A DNA stretch of 64,000 nt, taken from contig NC_092580.1 of assembly GCF_037975245.1 (NCBI RefSeq), positions 23,887,001-23,951,000 of the forward strand. The letters are read 5' to 3'. The notes beneath the pieces are model-generated. The model made no database searches. It saw nothing but the letters and a program-made list of their open reading frames with translations, and was not told the DNA's origin. This document shows, in pieces, positions 25,532 through 35,963 of this stretch (position 1 is the stretch's first letter; each line of letters opens with the position of its first letter). The DNA is from Apostichopus japonicus (taxonomy: Eukaryota; Echinodermata; Holothuroidea; Aspidochirotida; Stichopodidae). The position numbers were made by a program, and so were the translations under genes.

Positions 25532-27800
25532 TATATAAGTTTCACTGCTTATATTCACCTTTATGATAACAAATAAACAACATATTAAAAGGTAAACAAA
25601 ATTGTGGATAAGGCAGTGCAATAGCAAGGTTAGGAAGATCCAACTTTAAAGCCCATTTGTGTTATGATCAGGGGATATTCAGTAGTTAGCATCAAACCTA
25701 ACTCAAGGATACATAATGTTTTGCTAGATCTGTGTTGCAAAGTTACAGATGTAACCTTTTTGTTGAGTTTGTATTTGTTTGTCTGTTTTGATAATTCACT
25801 AAGAGACAACCTTAATTCTAAAGTGTGATTTGCAAGCTGAGGGACATCAGTCGCAAAATTACAATTGTTTGCTTGAAAGCTCTTGCCACATATTTATTAA
25901 ACCTTAAAAATTATCTGGCACAGGCCTTTGCTTTAATACATTCGGTACCGCAATGAAAATCCCCCCCCCCCCCCAAGAAAAAAAAAACTATTCGTTTGCA
26001 AATGTATAAGGATAAAGGAATAGATCATTCATTTTTCTGCATGTAAACATTTAATCCTCATTTCAGGCACACTTTGACAACCAACAATTTGAAAATAAAA
26101 GAGTTGATGGGAAAATAAAGCTGAGACCTTTTGCAGTGCCAACCATCTTCCCTCATCATCCAGAAATAACCCTAAGCAAAATACCAAAGAGGAAACCACC
26201 AGTAGTGAAGAGAGTAGAGATACCTCTGAGCACAATGCAGAAACAGGTCTGCATACATGACCACACATACATTCTTGAACCAAACAGTTGCCCTGTGGTT
26301 GAACCACCAACGAATGCTGAGCCCAGTGAATCACAATGTGAGTATTAATGATTTACTTTATTAAGCATTTTTTCCTTTTATTTTTATTTTTATTGCAAAA
26401 GAGAGGGTAATGGGTATACAATATTCTCTTTTAAATGTTCTGGGTGATGATTAATGTAGGTTATGGATTGCTCCATATATACAAGGGATTCAACTATGCC
26501 ACATCCATCAGGGAAAACTTTTTAAGGCTTTTTTTCTCGTTCCCCTTTTGGACAACCAGGCCTTACATTTTGGTCACAATTACAGACAGCAAATTTGGTT
26601 GTCCAAACAAATGTAGCAAAATAACAATGACCATATTTATACAATAGGAGAGATGTGCTGGTTTGGTAAATAGATTACCGGCTTTAGTGGTGATACCAAT
26701 TTTTAGCTAATTGTGGGTATTTAGTTACTAACATTGCAATCTGAATTAGAGGTAAACAACTAGTGGTCCACCAGACGACCCCAACGGCTAATTTTGATTG
26801 TCTGGACTGAAATTTAGTCATCTCAGACGACCAGACTAGCATTAAAAAGTTTCCTTGTAATGCTCAGAGCCAACTTCGTTTTACCATTGTACAGTATTTG
26901 AAGGGTTTAGTCATCTCATCATATAAAGGTCACCCATTCTATAACAAAGTATCTACTGTATCATGTTATACTGTAAGATGGACTGTACTGTTCTCAAAAA
27001 TATTCTTAACCAAACTTGTTGTGGAGAAACCTGAACTGTCACAAGATGGTCCGTTAATTTATAGCAAGAACCAATCTACCTAATGCTGACGGCTTTGATT
27101 TAACGCAAATAGACAGAAATAGGCATGGTCGATTAAAATATTAGACTTTCATTCCTTGTACAGACATCTCTATTAAGAGTCAACAACAACAAACATGCAT
27201 GAAATGAATAATTGATGATTTGCTTAAACTTATTTTCCTTTTTTAGCAGCAGCAGTAGCAGCAGCAGACAACAGTTGCTTAATGATTATTAATGAAATTA
27301 CTGATCGGACTGTAAAGAAGAGAATAATTGAGTTGGAGGCAAAGATAACATCACTAAAATCGATCCTGATAAAGACTAAGGAATCACTCAGGGTGATGGA
27401 GAAGAGAACAGTTCAGGAGAGAGAAGGGGTGTCAAAGTTGTTTGGGGCCGATCAACTTGAGTGTCTCAGAAGAGGGAGTTTGAGGGGTGTAGAATGGTCA
27501 CCTGCGACACTGAAGAAAGCTCAACAAATCAGAGTCGCTTGTGGAGCATCTGGATACCAGTTTCTCATCAAGCATAACTTCCCATTGCCTTCGCGGAGGA
27601 CCCTGGAAAGAAGGTTAAAGAAGAAGGCACCAGTACAGCGTCATGTCCTCGGACAAGCGTTGGAGGAATTAGAGGGCCAGAGAGTTAACTCATTACGTGA
27701 ATTGCAACTCGACAGGCTTGAGTTCCAAGAGTTTGATGAAATAGAAATCAGAGAATTGGAATTAACACAACAGAGTCAGAGTGTTGAAAATGTTGTTTAG
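21518..27800 (+). CDS. THAP-domain protein with P-element-type helix-turn-helix (three exons)
   Basis: Exons 21518-21670, 26067-26337 and 27247-27800 join in phase (0, then 1) into 325 codons. Residues 1-80 form a complete THAP zinc-binding DNA-recognition domain: C4-x4-C9, W41, C50-x2-H53 (CEAH, created by the exon 1/2 junction), and the AVPTIF motif at about 74-79. A linker with an Ala run follows. Then comes a predicted coiled coil (IIELEAKITSLKSILIKTKE) and a conserved block with LFGADQLECL, WSPATLKKA and PLPSRRTLERRL. This block matches the helix-turn-helix that follows the THAP domain in THAP9 and P-element transposases. The RNase H-like catalytic domain is absent: the frame stops 60-70 residues later in a Glu/Leu-rich tail. 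It is therefore probably a DNA-binding protein (domesticated or a repressor-like derivative) rather than an active transposase. Nuclear location is inferred. Confidence 0.88.
21834..22032 (-). mobile_element. Retroposed RNA copy with a U2 snRNA 5' head
   Basis: On the minus strand the element opens at 22032 with CTCGCTTCTCGGCCTTTTGG, then CTAAGATCATGTGTAGTATC and TGTTA: the first 43-44 nt of U2 snRNA, including the GUAGUA branch-site-pairing sequence. After that it no longer resembles U2. About 155 nt of unrelated sequence follow, with a possible hairpin (GGCCAGG / CCTGGGC), a T6 run and a short A-rich end. A 15-bp direct repeat, AAGCTACAGTGTGGT, flanks it at 21819-21833 and 22033-22047. The copy starts exactly at U2 nucleotide 1 and has a long target duplication, so LINE-mediated retroposition is likely. 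It lies in THAP intron 1. Confidence 0.85.
22579..22858. mobile_element. Inner MITE-like unit with AAGGGCGGC ends
   Basis: Opposed ends AAGGGCGGCAGAA (left) and, on the other strand, AAGGGCGGCGGAA (right), with poly-G or poly-C blocks close to each end. No convincing target duplication. Confidence 0.5.
23493..23646 (+). repeat. Direct duplication of a 79-bp module
   Basis: Two adjacent copies begin TTGGCGCGAAGCGTA and share TTTTGGCCGAAAATGCCTCC and CAGATCGCTGGAAATG. A third, weaker copy lies at 22175-22260, and reverse copies occur at 14490-14580. Confidence 0.85.
24060..24195 (+). repeat. Polypyrimidine tract
   Basis: About 135 bp that is almost entirely C and T (T-rich, CTTTTC-like). Lys/Glu/Arg-rich frames on the opposite strand are by-products of this composition. 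Confidence 0.9.
24748..25109 (+). mobile_element. TTAA-flanked MITE, copy D
   Basis: 362 bp with intact ends and perfect TTAA flanks (24744-24747, 25110-25113). It is nearly the same as copy B apart from point changes, so it is probably one of the younger copies. Lies in THAP intron 1. Confidence 0.88.
25454..25530. repeat. (AT)n microsatellite
   Basis: About 77 bp of TA dinucleotides with one or two interruptions, in THAP intron 1. Confidence 0.95.
26067..26337 (+). CDS. THAP gene coding exon 2
   Basis: Acceptor tttcag|GCACAC supplies the zinc-binding His53 and continues through RPFAVPTIFP. Donor CAAT|gtgagt (phase 1). A start at 26136 would lose the His, so the exon must begin at the acceptor. 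Confidence 0.86.
27247..27800 (+). CDS. THAP gene coding exon 3 (terminal)
   Basis: Acceptor ttttag|CAGCAG, entered in phase 1, reads through GCA codons (an Ala run) into the coiled coil and helix-turn-helix block, and stops at 27798-27800. The (CAG)n stretch at the acceptor offers several tandem AG sites, so small splice variants are possible. Confidence 0.86.
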
Positions 27801-28074
27801 AAGGACGTCATACAAAGATGGAAATGCGGAAGCATATTTGAGGAAGAATAATTAAAGGAAATCACTAGCACAGGTTTTTTAACTTCCTCTGCTTTTCATA
27901 TTTATGATGTATTGTTTATTAAAGTGTCACAGTCTTATATTCCAATATTAAGGGAATGATACCTGAAAACATCTGCTGAAAAAGATCTGTCACTTTAGTA
28001 CACGGAAATGAGCATGACATTACATTTTTGAAAGGAGAGTTTTCTGTAACAATTTGAGCTAATCAAACAGTATT

Positions 28075-28080
28075 AATAAA
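28075..28080 (+). terminator. Polyadenylation signal of the THAP gene
   Basis: AATAAA 275 bp after the stop codon, the first canonical hexamer on this strand in the 3' flank. Confidence 0.55.
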
Positions 28081-29209
28081 GAGGAGTCAAGGGTTGTATC
28101 ACCGCACATATAATTGACCCGCTCCACACTGCACGACAGATCACGACCCAATTCAACTGAAGAGTTTGTTACGTGGGAATTCCTTGATAGTCACCATTGT
28201 GTGTGCTTGTGATTAAGACTAACACCGATAACGATTTCTCCAGTTTTAAGCCGCCTTGACTTCAGTCATGGAAAACTGAACATGAGCATTATCCCACCCA
28301 ACTGGCAGCCAAGAGTGTGAGGTGTTCCACCACTAAAACTGAACAGTTTTTGATAAACGTAACCAATCAGCGGGTAGGAAATTAGCATGTGACCTAAACA
28401 AGATTTGGTCTTTAAAAACCAAAAATGTGCCTGATCCTTCGTTCATTGTTCAATGGGGGGGGGGGGGTGGGGGCGGTGGTTATTTATTAGTCCATAGGTC
28501 CCTATGACCATCAAATATATCAGTTAAGTTGAGGTGAATTCCAGCGTGACTGATGGGACATTTGATAGAAAAGTTCAACAAAGAAAGTTATATTGTTGAG
28601 AAGTGGGAGGGGGCAAAAGGCTATAAATTGCAACATTCACTTGGGCTACCCCCAGTTGGTCCATCATTGAAGAACTGTTCACATAAGTGTGTTCCTTTTT
28701 AGTAGGGAGCACTTAGAGTAGCTCTGTGACTGATGGGACATTTGCGGACCACTATTTTTAGGTACGTTTAGTTAACTTGTAAGCGCTATCTCAGAATGAA
28801 AAGAATGAGTTGGGTATATACCCCTCCTGGTAGCTACTTAATGTAGCTATATCAGAGCACCACCATTGAGAGAATATTGGCATTAACTATTTCACACAGT
28901 GGCGTTTCCCTTGTGACTGATGGGACAGAAGCTCTGTGACTGATGGGACGCTATCTCCTCCAAAATTATAGCAAATTTTGTTTTGCACTAACTTCAGTTT
29001 GCATCCACATATGGTGCCAACTAGCATTAAACTTGGGTCAGCTGGGCTCTAGCCACCCATAGTCATCACAGGTAGGGCCCACTGGAGTTGGCCTATTGGG
29101 GTGTGGGTCCCCCATTGGTTTACCATATGAGCATCCCATAGAAGCAACTGGCATATGTAGAACAGACACAGGCCCCTGAGAAAACCTGTTCCATTCCACA
29201 CTTGCTGTC
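28081..29209. other. Region between the THAP gene and the minus-strand basic-protein gene
   Basis: No supported gene. It contains a poly-G block at 28456-28480 and four copies of GTGACTGATGGGACA (28546, 28726, 28913, 28936). If the AATAAA at 28483-28488 (minus strand) ends the neighbouring transcript, all four lie in its 3' UTR. Confidence 0.45.
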
Positions 29210-29353
29210 TCATATAGCCCCATATGACTGAGTCATGGGTGTGTGATTTGTTGGGGCCTCACTGGGAAAGCTGTTTGGGCCCATATTTGGTGAGGTATGT
29301 TGCCCATGTATGGGACTCATGTCATCCCACTTCTGTGTATCAAGTACTGACAA
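29210..29353 (-). CDS. Basic-protein gene exon 3
   Basis: Acceptor catttttccag|TTGTCA, entered in phase 0, TGA at 29210-29212. A separate frame offset by +1 overlaps its last codons and stays open to 29038. Confidence 0.45.
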   Translation of the reverse strand: MSVLDTQKWDDMSPIHGQHTSPNMGPNSFPSEAPTNHTPMTQSYGAI

Positions 29354-30504
29354 CTGGAAAAATGAAACACACTCCATATGCATTTGAAACTTGCATTTTA
29401 TTTATTAACAACAACAGAACGAGCTGAGCCTTGAAACATGCAAACATTGATAATGAACAGGATACTAATTATACAATATTGATGAAGTCATTTAAGTCAC
29501 ATAAGCTTTTGACAATATGCTGAGCTTCACCCTGGGCAGCAAAAGTACCGAGATACTTTCAACTGTGGATTAGGGTCCAATCTGCCCATCACATAGTGAA
29601 AGTCTAATACAATTTTTTTGAGCCATGTTCTCCATTTTCCCCAAAATACTAAGTTGGTCAATATCCCATAAGGAAAGAGCCAAAACTAATAGGCAAAGGG
29701 GCATACATATACTATACAAAGTGTCAACCTGGCCTTACTAATAATTGGATTGGACCTTACATCATTTAAGTTACAGCCTAGTGGTTCTGTGGGTACTAAT
29801 TCACTTGTGTGACGGGCACTCCTGTGGTGATACTGCCAACCAGGATTGTGATGTACAGTGCTCCAGGTTCTTTTTCCCCCTGATAGACCCACCAGTTCCT
29901 TCAACTCGGCCTCATTGTTCTGTGATCCAAGAACAATGCATTCCTCAAATTTTGGACAGAAGGGCCTGTATGCAGTGATCCAGCCCTCTCCACAGACCTC
30001 TGTGAATACCACTGCTGTAGATGATAATAGTTGTTATGTCATTTCTTTTTAGGAAATTAGTTTTGAATGGAACGACACTATTCTTGTACTAATACTTTTT
30101 GGCATTGCAAACTGTCCAATATAGGCTATACTATCTGAACCATACACTGTGACTGATGGGACATTAAAATCCAAAGATCTGACATGTATACCAATCTTGA
30201 TTTAGGATAACAGTCACAGGTCAATGAACACTTCATCATGTCACCATCATGTCAGTGACACAAGCTGCTTTCAATAACATGGTCTAACAAATTAATTTGA
30301 AGAATATACTGCACCTGTAGTGTGATTTCGTTTTCGTTCACGTTCTCGGCGCTCTTGTTTCTGTTGTGAAGACATCTCCCGCTTCTTCTTGTGGGCCCAC
30401 TGTTTGCGATATGCTGATTGTGTTTTTTTGTATGCATCATATTTCCCCTCTGCTTTCAAACGTTCCCTCCTGTTTCGCTGTCTTTCAGCACTGGATTTAC
30501 CCAT
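29210..30504 (-). CDS. Predicted three-exon gene, basic N-terminus, function unknown
   Basis: Exons 30315-30504, 29761-30014 and 29210-29353 join in phase (1, then 0) into 195 codons. Residues 1-63 are extremely basic and probably helical (MGKSSAERQRNRRERLKAEG, then KKTQSAYRKQW, KKKREMSSQQKQERRERER). This recalls the N-terminal basic region of uncharacterised, transposon-associated proteins in cnidarians, molluscs and fish; that similarity is from memory. Residues 64-148 form a compact Trp/His-rich segment (CGEGWITAYRPFCPKFEECI, HHNPGWQYHHRSARHTSELV) I do not recognise. The last exon is Met/Pro/Ser-rich (NMGPNSFPSEAPTNHTPMTQ). Immediately beyond the stop, a +1 frame (to 29038) continues with similar composition, so the true C-terminus may be longer or the gene may be frameshifted. 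Supported by three matching splice phases, but no transcript. Confidence 0.55.
29761..30014 (-). CDS. Basic-protein gene exon 2
   Basis: Acceptor atctacag|CAGTGG, donor AATGAT|gtaagg; 254 nt, exit phase 0. The longest uninterrupted reading in the locus. Confidence 0.55.
30315..30504 (-). CDS. Basic-protein gene exon 1
   Basis: Starts ATGGGTAAATCC; donor CACTACAG|gtgcag, exit phase 1. The motif copy at 30537-30551 lies 33 bp upstream of the ATG. Confidence 0.55.
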
Positions 30505-30719
30505 TTTGCATTACACCACAAATGCAGCCTAATTCTGTGACTGATGGGACAGAAGTTTCAGGTTGTCTAGCACATAACCCTATACACAATTGAAGAATCT
30601 CTGTTCATGCCAGATTAGGCCCTGAGTAGTACTAGATAGATAGACCCCCAACAACAGCTGAAATCATTCTGTTGGCTTATGACTAAAACAAATGTTAAAA
30701 AACTGTGACTGATGGGACA

Positions 30720-33700
30720 TGTCCACACTCAATATTTCAAGAAATCACATAAAGACTTATATTCATATAGACACCTGTAACTTTGCAGAAGGTGAAAGGT
30801 CTCAAGGTGACTTCATACTCAGTACAAAGTTGGTCATTTCTGGAATCATGCCAACTATTAAAGGTGCACTCTGAATTTTAGGAAATTTTGCTAATTTTTC
30901 GTTCCATGCAGCACTTGACGGTTAAATGCATGCTGCAGTGAGGAGAAACATGTTATAAGCCAGGTGAAACCTGTTTTGGGTAGTTTAACTGTCATGTATA
31001 CCAAATATCTCCCTCAAATGTCTGCAACCTAAAGTTGATTTTTAGTGAAAAATGCATCAATTCCATGGAATTCACCTTGAGTCAGGTCGTGATCATCCAG
31101 GCTTTGTTCTAATTTAAGTGTTATCAGTTAATGAGTTATCAAAACATGGCTTGATCAGAATGTAGCAATGTCACAGCAATAAAAGCAACACCTTTCATGT
31201 GCGACATAAAATCTCTGCGTCATTATTTTTGAAATATTCAAAGGAAATTTACCTACTTTATGACTTTTTTGGCTAAAACAAATATGATCCCTTAGACAAG
31301 ACCACCAGTGCTTTCACAGTAAATATAAGTATCCCTAGCTAATTTGATAATTTGGATAGGAATATCTGGGCCGAAGTTGTTGGTTAATCATTGCTATCAA
31401 ATTTGTAGGCCAATGACACTCTGTTTACACCAGTTTGGGCACAAAGAAATCCTAGACAGCATTTGTACACAACTTTTCACTTTATCACTTGAATGCAAAT
31501 TATTTCTAATACAGATCTTTTATATGGTAATGAAAACAATTTGTCTATAATCCTTAGACACAACATTTCTTTAATTAAGCATATAATATTCAAAAGTTGG
31601 ATTTAATGTTCTAAGTCTTCTTTCCAGCATTTGCAGACTCTGTACTTAGTCAAAGTCTCATGTTCAAGTTACATTTCAGGTCAGTTGCAAACTAAAGTCT
31701 CTCACATCTAGAAAGAAGAATTAAGGCTAATTGTAAAAAAGGGAAATGATTTGAATTAATATTTAAAGTTTGTCAGATCTTTCTTTAATCTGCACTTTTA
31801 GGCAAATATTGCCTGCCTTTTGCTTTCATGGAAAAAATTTCTTCTGATGTTTGTGTTTTTCATGTTTCAGACAACAAAGAATGAAACAGTCTGTCTGTAT
31901 CTGTCTACAGTCTCAGCCTGTTGCATTATGTGAACAAAATTTTACCGAACCTAATTGCTAATCAAAATAACATGACAATCCAAGACACACCCGCATAGAA
32001 TTTTCCAACAGATAATGGATAGTGAGCAGGCAATTAAAGGGATATTGTGATGGCAGGCGATGTGACATCTTAAACAGAAGAAAACAATTCTACACTGTTG
32101 GTTGAGAAACCCATCTCAGTAACTTGTTCCTAACTCGAGATATGTTTAATTGAATGTTAAATATTTCTATCAGATTAACCCTTCCTTTCCCCTCAAGAAG
32201 TAGCTGGTCTGTGGTGGCATCCTGGTTGATGTCTTTCTTCCATGGGTTCACACCTTATTCAGTGTGGATTGTTGGCCCAGGCATAACCAACGATAACAGA
32301 CGGACGGTAGGCCTTCTCCCGTAATAGCCTCTCGAGCTTTCTTTTCAACAGAGGTTTCATCTCTCTGAGTAAAGATGGACTAGCTATAATCATTTCAAAC
32401 TATACAATTTACAGAGATCTACGCTGATCCTATATATTCCAATTTCCTGTTCAACCATACTTTTCAGTGAGGAGATAGGCTATTATTGTTCTTGTGGTTG
32501 GGTTTTTTCAGGCAGGAGAGGGTGAGAAGGGGGGGGGGTGGAGTGGGGTATTTAAATAGCTATCACATTGTCTCCTCTTAACGTTGTCTAAATTAATTCA
32601 ACGACCGATAGAAACAACCTTCAAGTTTTAGTTTCATTAGCAAACAAAGACCTTGGATCCCAAAATCTTGGACCACCTGGATCCCATGAACAAACTATGG
32701 TCATTGAACCCCTTTACATCGTTGATCTCTCCGTGCCCGATATGGGAACCGACAAATCGTCTTTCTTGACCAAACTGAATAGCAAGAACCTAAAAGCACT
32801 TCCAGATAAAGTCAAGTTTGAATAACTACTGAAGAAAGAAAAATGAAAATCGATTACTTGGTCAAATAGCTAAAGTTGTATTCAATTGTCGGTGTACAAG
32901 TTCCTTTTTTTTTCTGGCGGGGAACATAGCATGTCTTCGTCCCCGCTTGGTTCCCACTGGAAATTATAACCTTCGTACTCTGGTAAGAAGCTGAATCAAA
33001 TTTGACCAGAACATTTTTAACCTCGCAACTTGATAACAAAACGAAAATCAAAGAAGAATAATCAAAATCGGTAGCAGTTTATTTTGTTCTACCTTTGTTC
33101 TACCCTTCTCTTGCACCCCCACCCCAACCTTCTACATGTTACGCCCGTGATACACAGGACGACGCATTTCGCGTCGTCGCTAGATTTTCAGCGTGCATAT
33201 AGCTTCAGAAAATTGAGGACGGACAAACTGCACGAAGTAAGGGAAATACGGCTAAGCCTACATTTCTGTTGAGGTAGCATTGATTGGAAAAGTTGCAAGG
33301 AACATGTTCTGAGCCAGTTGAAATATATACTTTATTTTATGATCTGTAAATTAAACCTTCCGAAATTATTTCAAATTTAGTCGTTGGTAATCTCAAGGAG
33401 CTACAAGCTACTGCTAGCTGCAAGAAACAACTAACTCAGCTCCCTTGTACTAGATGAGTTAACAGTAAACAGCGATGCTTTTAGTTCCCCCTGTTTCCAT
33501 CTAAAGTGATTATTTGTTCATTAATGCTGCCTTCAGCTTCTCCCCAGTCACCGAAGTGAGTGTTTATCCCGGGAAGATAATACAATTGCATTCTCCTATA
33601 AACCCATTCAAAGAGGTTTAGAAGTCGCACAAAAGAGTTTCGATCGCACCGTCGAAATCAGCCCTCTTTGTTGGCATGGAAACCACAGACATACCCCTTT

Positions 33701-34294
33701 GATCTCAACAGTTGTGAATCAAGATGCGTCAAAAGCTATATTTAATGCTAACAGTTGTACACAATTGTTTGGTGTTGTTTAGATCAGGAAAGAATACTCT
33801 AGATTGTAGCCTAATTTTGAAACACGTTTAACAGTTTCTTATGGTACTAAGAACATCATTATCATACACGGATTCATAAAACTGTTATTTTTGTTTCTGT
33901 TGATAACGTTCTCGTCGAAGACAGTACCGTATGTTTTGATGATCAGCGGATTACGTTGAACAAGTGTTTACTCAATGCTAAGGCTCACAGCAAGTGGAGA
34001 GAGCTTGATCTTTGACGAAGGAGATGGATAAACACAGAGTATATATCTATCAATTGATACAAGTTTGAATCTCTGGAATTTTACTTTCAACTAGCAAAAT
34101 AACGGAAAAGGAGAATATTCCTGGATACCATTTGCGGTATTTCTCCAACAGAATTATTTATTATATGCTCATTCACGGGTAATAATACTTTTATTTCAAG
34201 ACGGAAAGGATTTATGAGGGAGTTTTTATTCTTACTCGAGGTGAGGCATTATTCCGATTGCAGTTAATACATAGCCTATATCAACAAATCAACT
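30720..34294. other. 3.6 kb without a supported gene
   Basis: Only short frames. It includes a poly-G stretch near 32528-32540 and an isolated repeat-like piece at 33141-33190 with a perfect 8-bp hairpin (GACGACGC / GCGTCGTC). The last 150 bp probably hold the 5' UTR of the 550-codon gene, with a possible splice acceptor (gattgcag) near 34262. Confidence 0.45.
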
Positions 34295-35947
34295 ATGATT
34301 GAAACGTTGCAACCCATTTCAAACGAAGACATTTCAAGTCCTTCAAAACTTCAAACATTTAACAAGGACAAAAATGACATTAAGATACAGAGCCATAAGA
34401 AGACGGTAAGACACACTGTGAGAGCTAAGAAACTTGATGAAAGACAATTGTTTAAATTTCTGAAATCGTTGGAAGAAAATAAAACAAAACGTATGTTACA
34501 AATTGACAAGGAAGTCGCTGAAGTTGAGAAAACATTGACTAAATTATTGGCTGATCAAAGTGAAGCTTCATTAGCGAAACGTTCTCAAACCAAAGCATCA
34601 TTTGCTAATACGGAATCTTTAAAAACTGAGAAAAAACGGAAACGTAAAGCAAAGACTATCCAAAGTCTTGATGTATTAGAACCTAATTATGAGCAGTTTA
34701 ACAGGACAAACGTATCGACGAAGAGGGTTGATAAACTTTTAGACAGTTACTACAGGTTTGATGAGTTTGGGAACCGCCTGCAAGTTACACCGTTACTTAG
34801 TTCAGCCAATTCATCGGAACGCGCAAGTAACGATCCAGATGCTCGCATTGCCTGGGATATATCTGATTTTTCTCCGTCTGAATTGCGCTTATATTCCGCA
34901 AGCGCTAGCGATGGCGGGTCAGAAAACGCGTCACAAAGCGGTCCGCAGACACGAGCATCCAGTTCGTCTCCCATAAAGAGTGGCAAGTTACGCAAAGAGA
35001 AAGAACTGCGCGCTTTGAATGTACGAACGGGGAGTAAAGAACACGCCCAGATGACGTCACAGTCGAATGCAGAAAATCGGGCAGTTGATGGTGATCTCGG
35101 TGGAATTGGGAAGACCTTAGAAAGCAACGGACGGTTGCTAGTAAGCCCTCAAAGAAATGTCGTCAGAAAGTCCGGAGTAATAAAAGTTCCCGCGCTTTTT
35201 GTTGAGGAGTTAGCCTCAACACCGGTTTCTAAAGGAACGGAAAGTAGCGAGAGAATACTATTGACTGATGAAAGCGATGAGGAAATTCTTATAGAAGAAT
35301 ATCAAAAGCAGTCTGCTAGTCAACTGCCTCAGAGATTTGATTTCGATTTCAGCATTTCCCCAACCTCCATGGCAGAGGTTGACCCGACGTTACCAGTGAA
35401 AAGTTCTTCTTCCCAGTGTCGAATTCCAGACTGTATTTTTCATGACAGGACACTAAGGAGTAATCCGCCTGAAGAATATGACTTGCTTAATGACTATTAC
35501 AGGACATCCGTTAACTCTCGGGCAAAGCAGACGGGAACTCCGGTAGTTTTGCCAATTTTTCAATCCCCAAGTGATTTACGTAAAGACGCCTTATCGGCAC
35601 GGAGAACTGCTTTATCGGCTCCTTCGCCGACTCCGTCAGAAATTGTTCGAGACATTACATATACTCCTAAAAATAGTTATGACGAGATGAATAATGCTGA
35701 CTTGGATGTTGTTCGATCTGTGAGGAGGCCTATGAAGGGGTCCAATCGGGAACAAATGTTAAGAGATAAGGAAGCTAATGTTAGATATACATTTGATCTG
35801 ATGCGCCAGAAAATGTCTGCCAAGGTGCCTCCTGATTTCAATACAAATTACGGAGCGCCGACTCCTAAGTGGAAAATTCTTAATCCATTGAAACTGAGGC
35901 ATAAGATTAATCATTCGTCACCTCTTCATCGTATGTGGAAACAGTGA
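34295..35947 (+). CDS. 550-codon single-exon gene, function unknown
   Basis: An unbroken 1,653-bp frame, by far the longest in the window, richer in CpG than its A+T-rich surroundings. I do not recognise the protein. Residues 30-110 are basic and probably helical/coiled (KLDERQLFKFLKSLEENKTK, QIDKEVAEVEKTLTKLLADQ, then a KKRKRKAK run that could be a nuclear signal). Residues 150-450 are Ser-, Glu- and Pro-rich and look disordered (SASASDGGSENASQSGPQTR). The last 100 residues are more ordered and basic (REQMLRDKEANVRYTFDLMR, APTPKWKILNPLKLRHKINH). There is no signal peptide or membrane segment. The start is the first ATG after an upstream stop-rich stretch. AATAAA lies at 35958-35963. Lack of introns could mean a retrocopy or simply a 5' UTR intron. 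Long intact coding supports a real gene. Confidence 0.82.
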   Translation: MIETLQPISNEDISSPSKLQTFNKDKNDIKIQSHKKTVRHTVRAKKLDERQLFKFLKSLEENKTKRMLQIDKEVAEVEKTLTKLLADQSEASLAKRSQTKASFANTESLKTEKKRKRKAKTIQSLDVLEPNYEQFNRTNVSTKRVDKLLDSYYRFDEFGNRLQVTPLLSSANSSERASNDPDARIAWDISDFSPSELRLYSASASDGGSENASQSGPQTRASSSSPIKSGKLRKEKELRALNVRTGSKEHAQMTSQSNAENRAVDGDLGGIGKTLESNGRLLVSPQRNVVRKSGVIKVPALFVEELASTPVSKGTESSERILLTDESDEEILIEEYQKQSASQLPQRFDFDFSISPTSMAEVDPTLPVKSSSSQCRIPDCIFHDRTLRSNPPEEYDLLNDYYRTSVNSRAKQTGTPVVLPIFQSPSDLRKDALSARRTALSAPSPTPSEIVRDITYTPKNSYDEMNNADLDVVRSVRRPMKGSNREQMLRDKEANVRYTFDLMRQKMSAKVPPDFNTNYGAPTPKWKILNPLKLRHKINHSSPLHRMWKQ

Positions 35948-35957
35948 GTCACTTTAC

Positions 35958-35963
35958 AATAAA
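35958..35963 (+). terminator. Possible polyadenylation signal of the 550-codon gene
   Basis: AATAAA 11 bp after the stop codon. That is unusually close, so a further downstream site may be used instead. Confidence 0.4.

Larger units (their letters stand above)
28546..30719 (+). repeat. Cluster of seven GTGACTGATGGGACA motifs
   Basis: Copies at 28546-28560, 28726-28740, 28913-28927, 28936-28950 (last base differs), 30149-30163, 30537-30551 and 30705-30719. All are on the same strand and five extend to CTGTGACTGATGGGACA. Spacing is irregular (23 bp to 1.2 kb) and flanks are unrelated, so this is not a tandem array. I found none elsewhere in the window by eye. The copies surround the predicted gene at 29210-30504. 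Confidence 0.9.
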
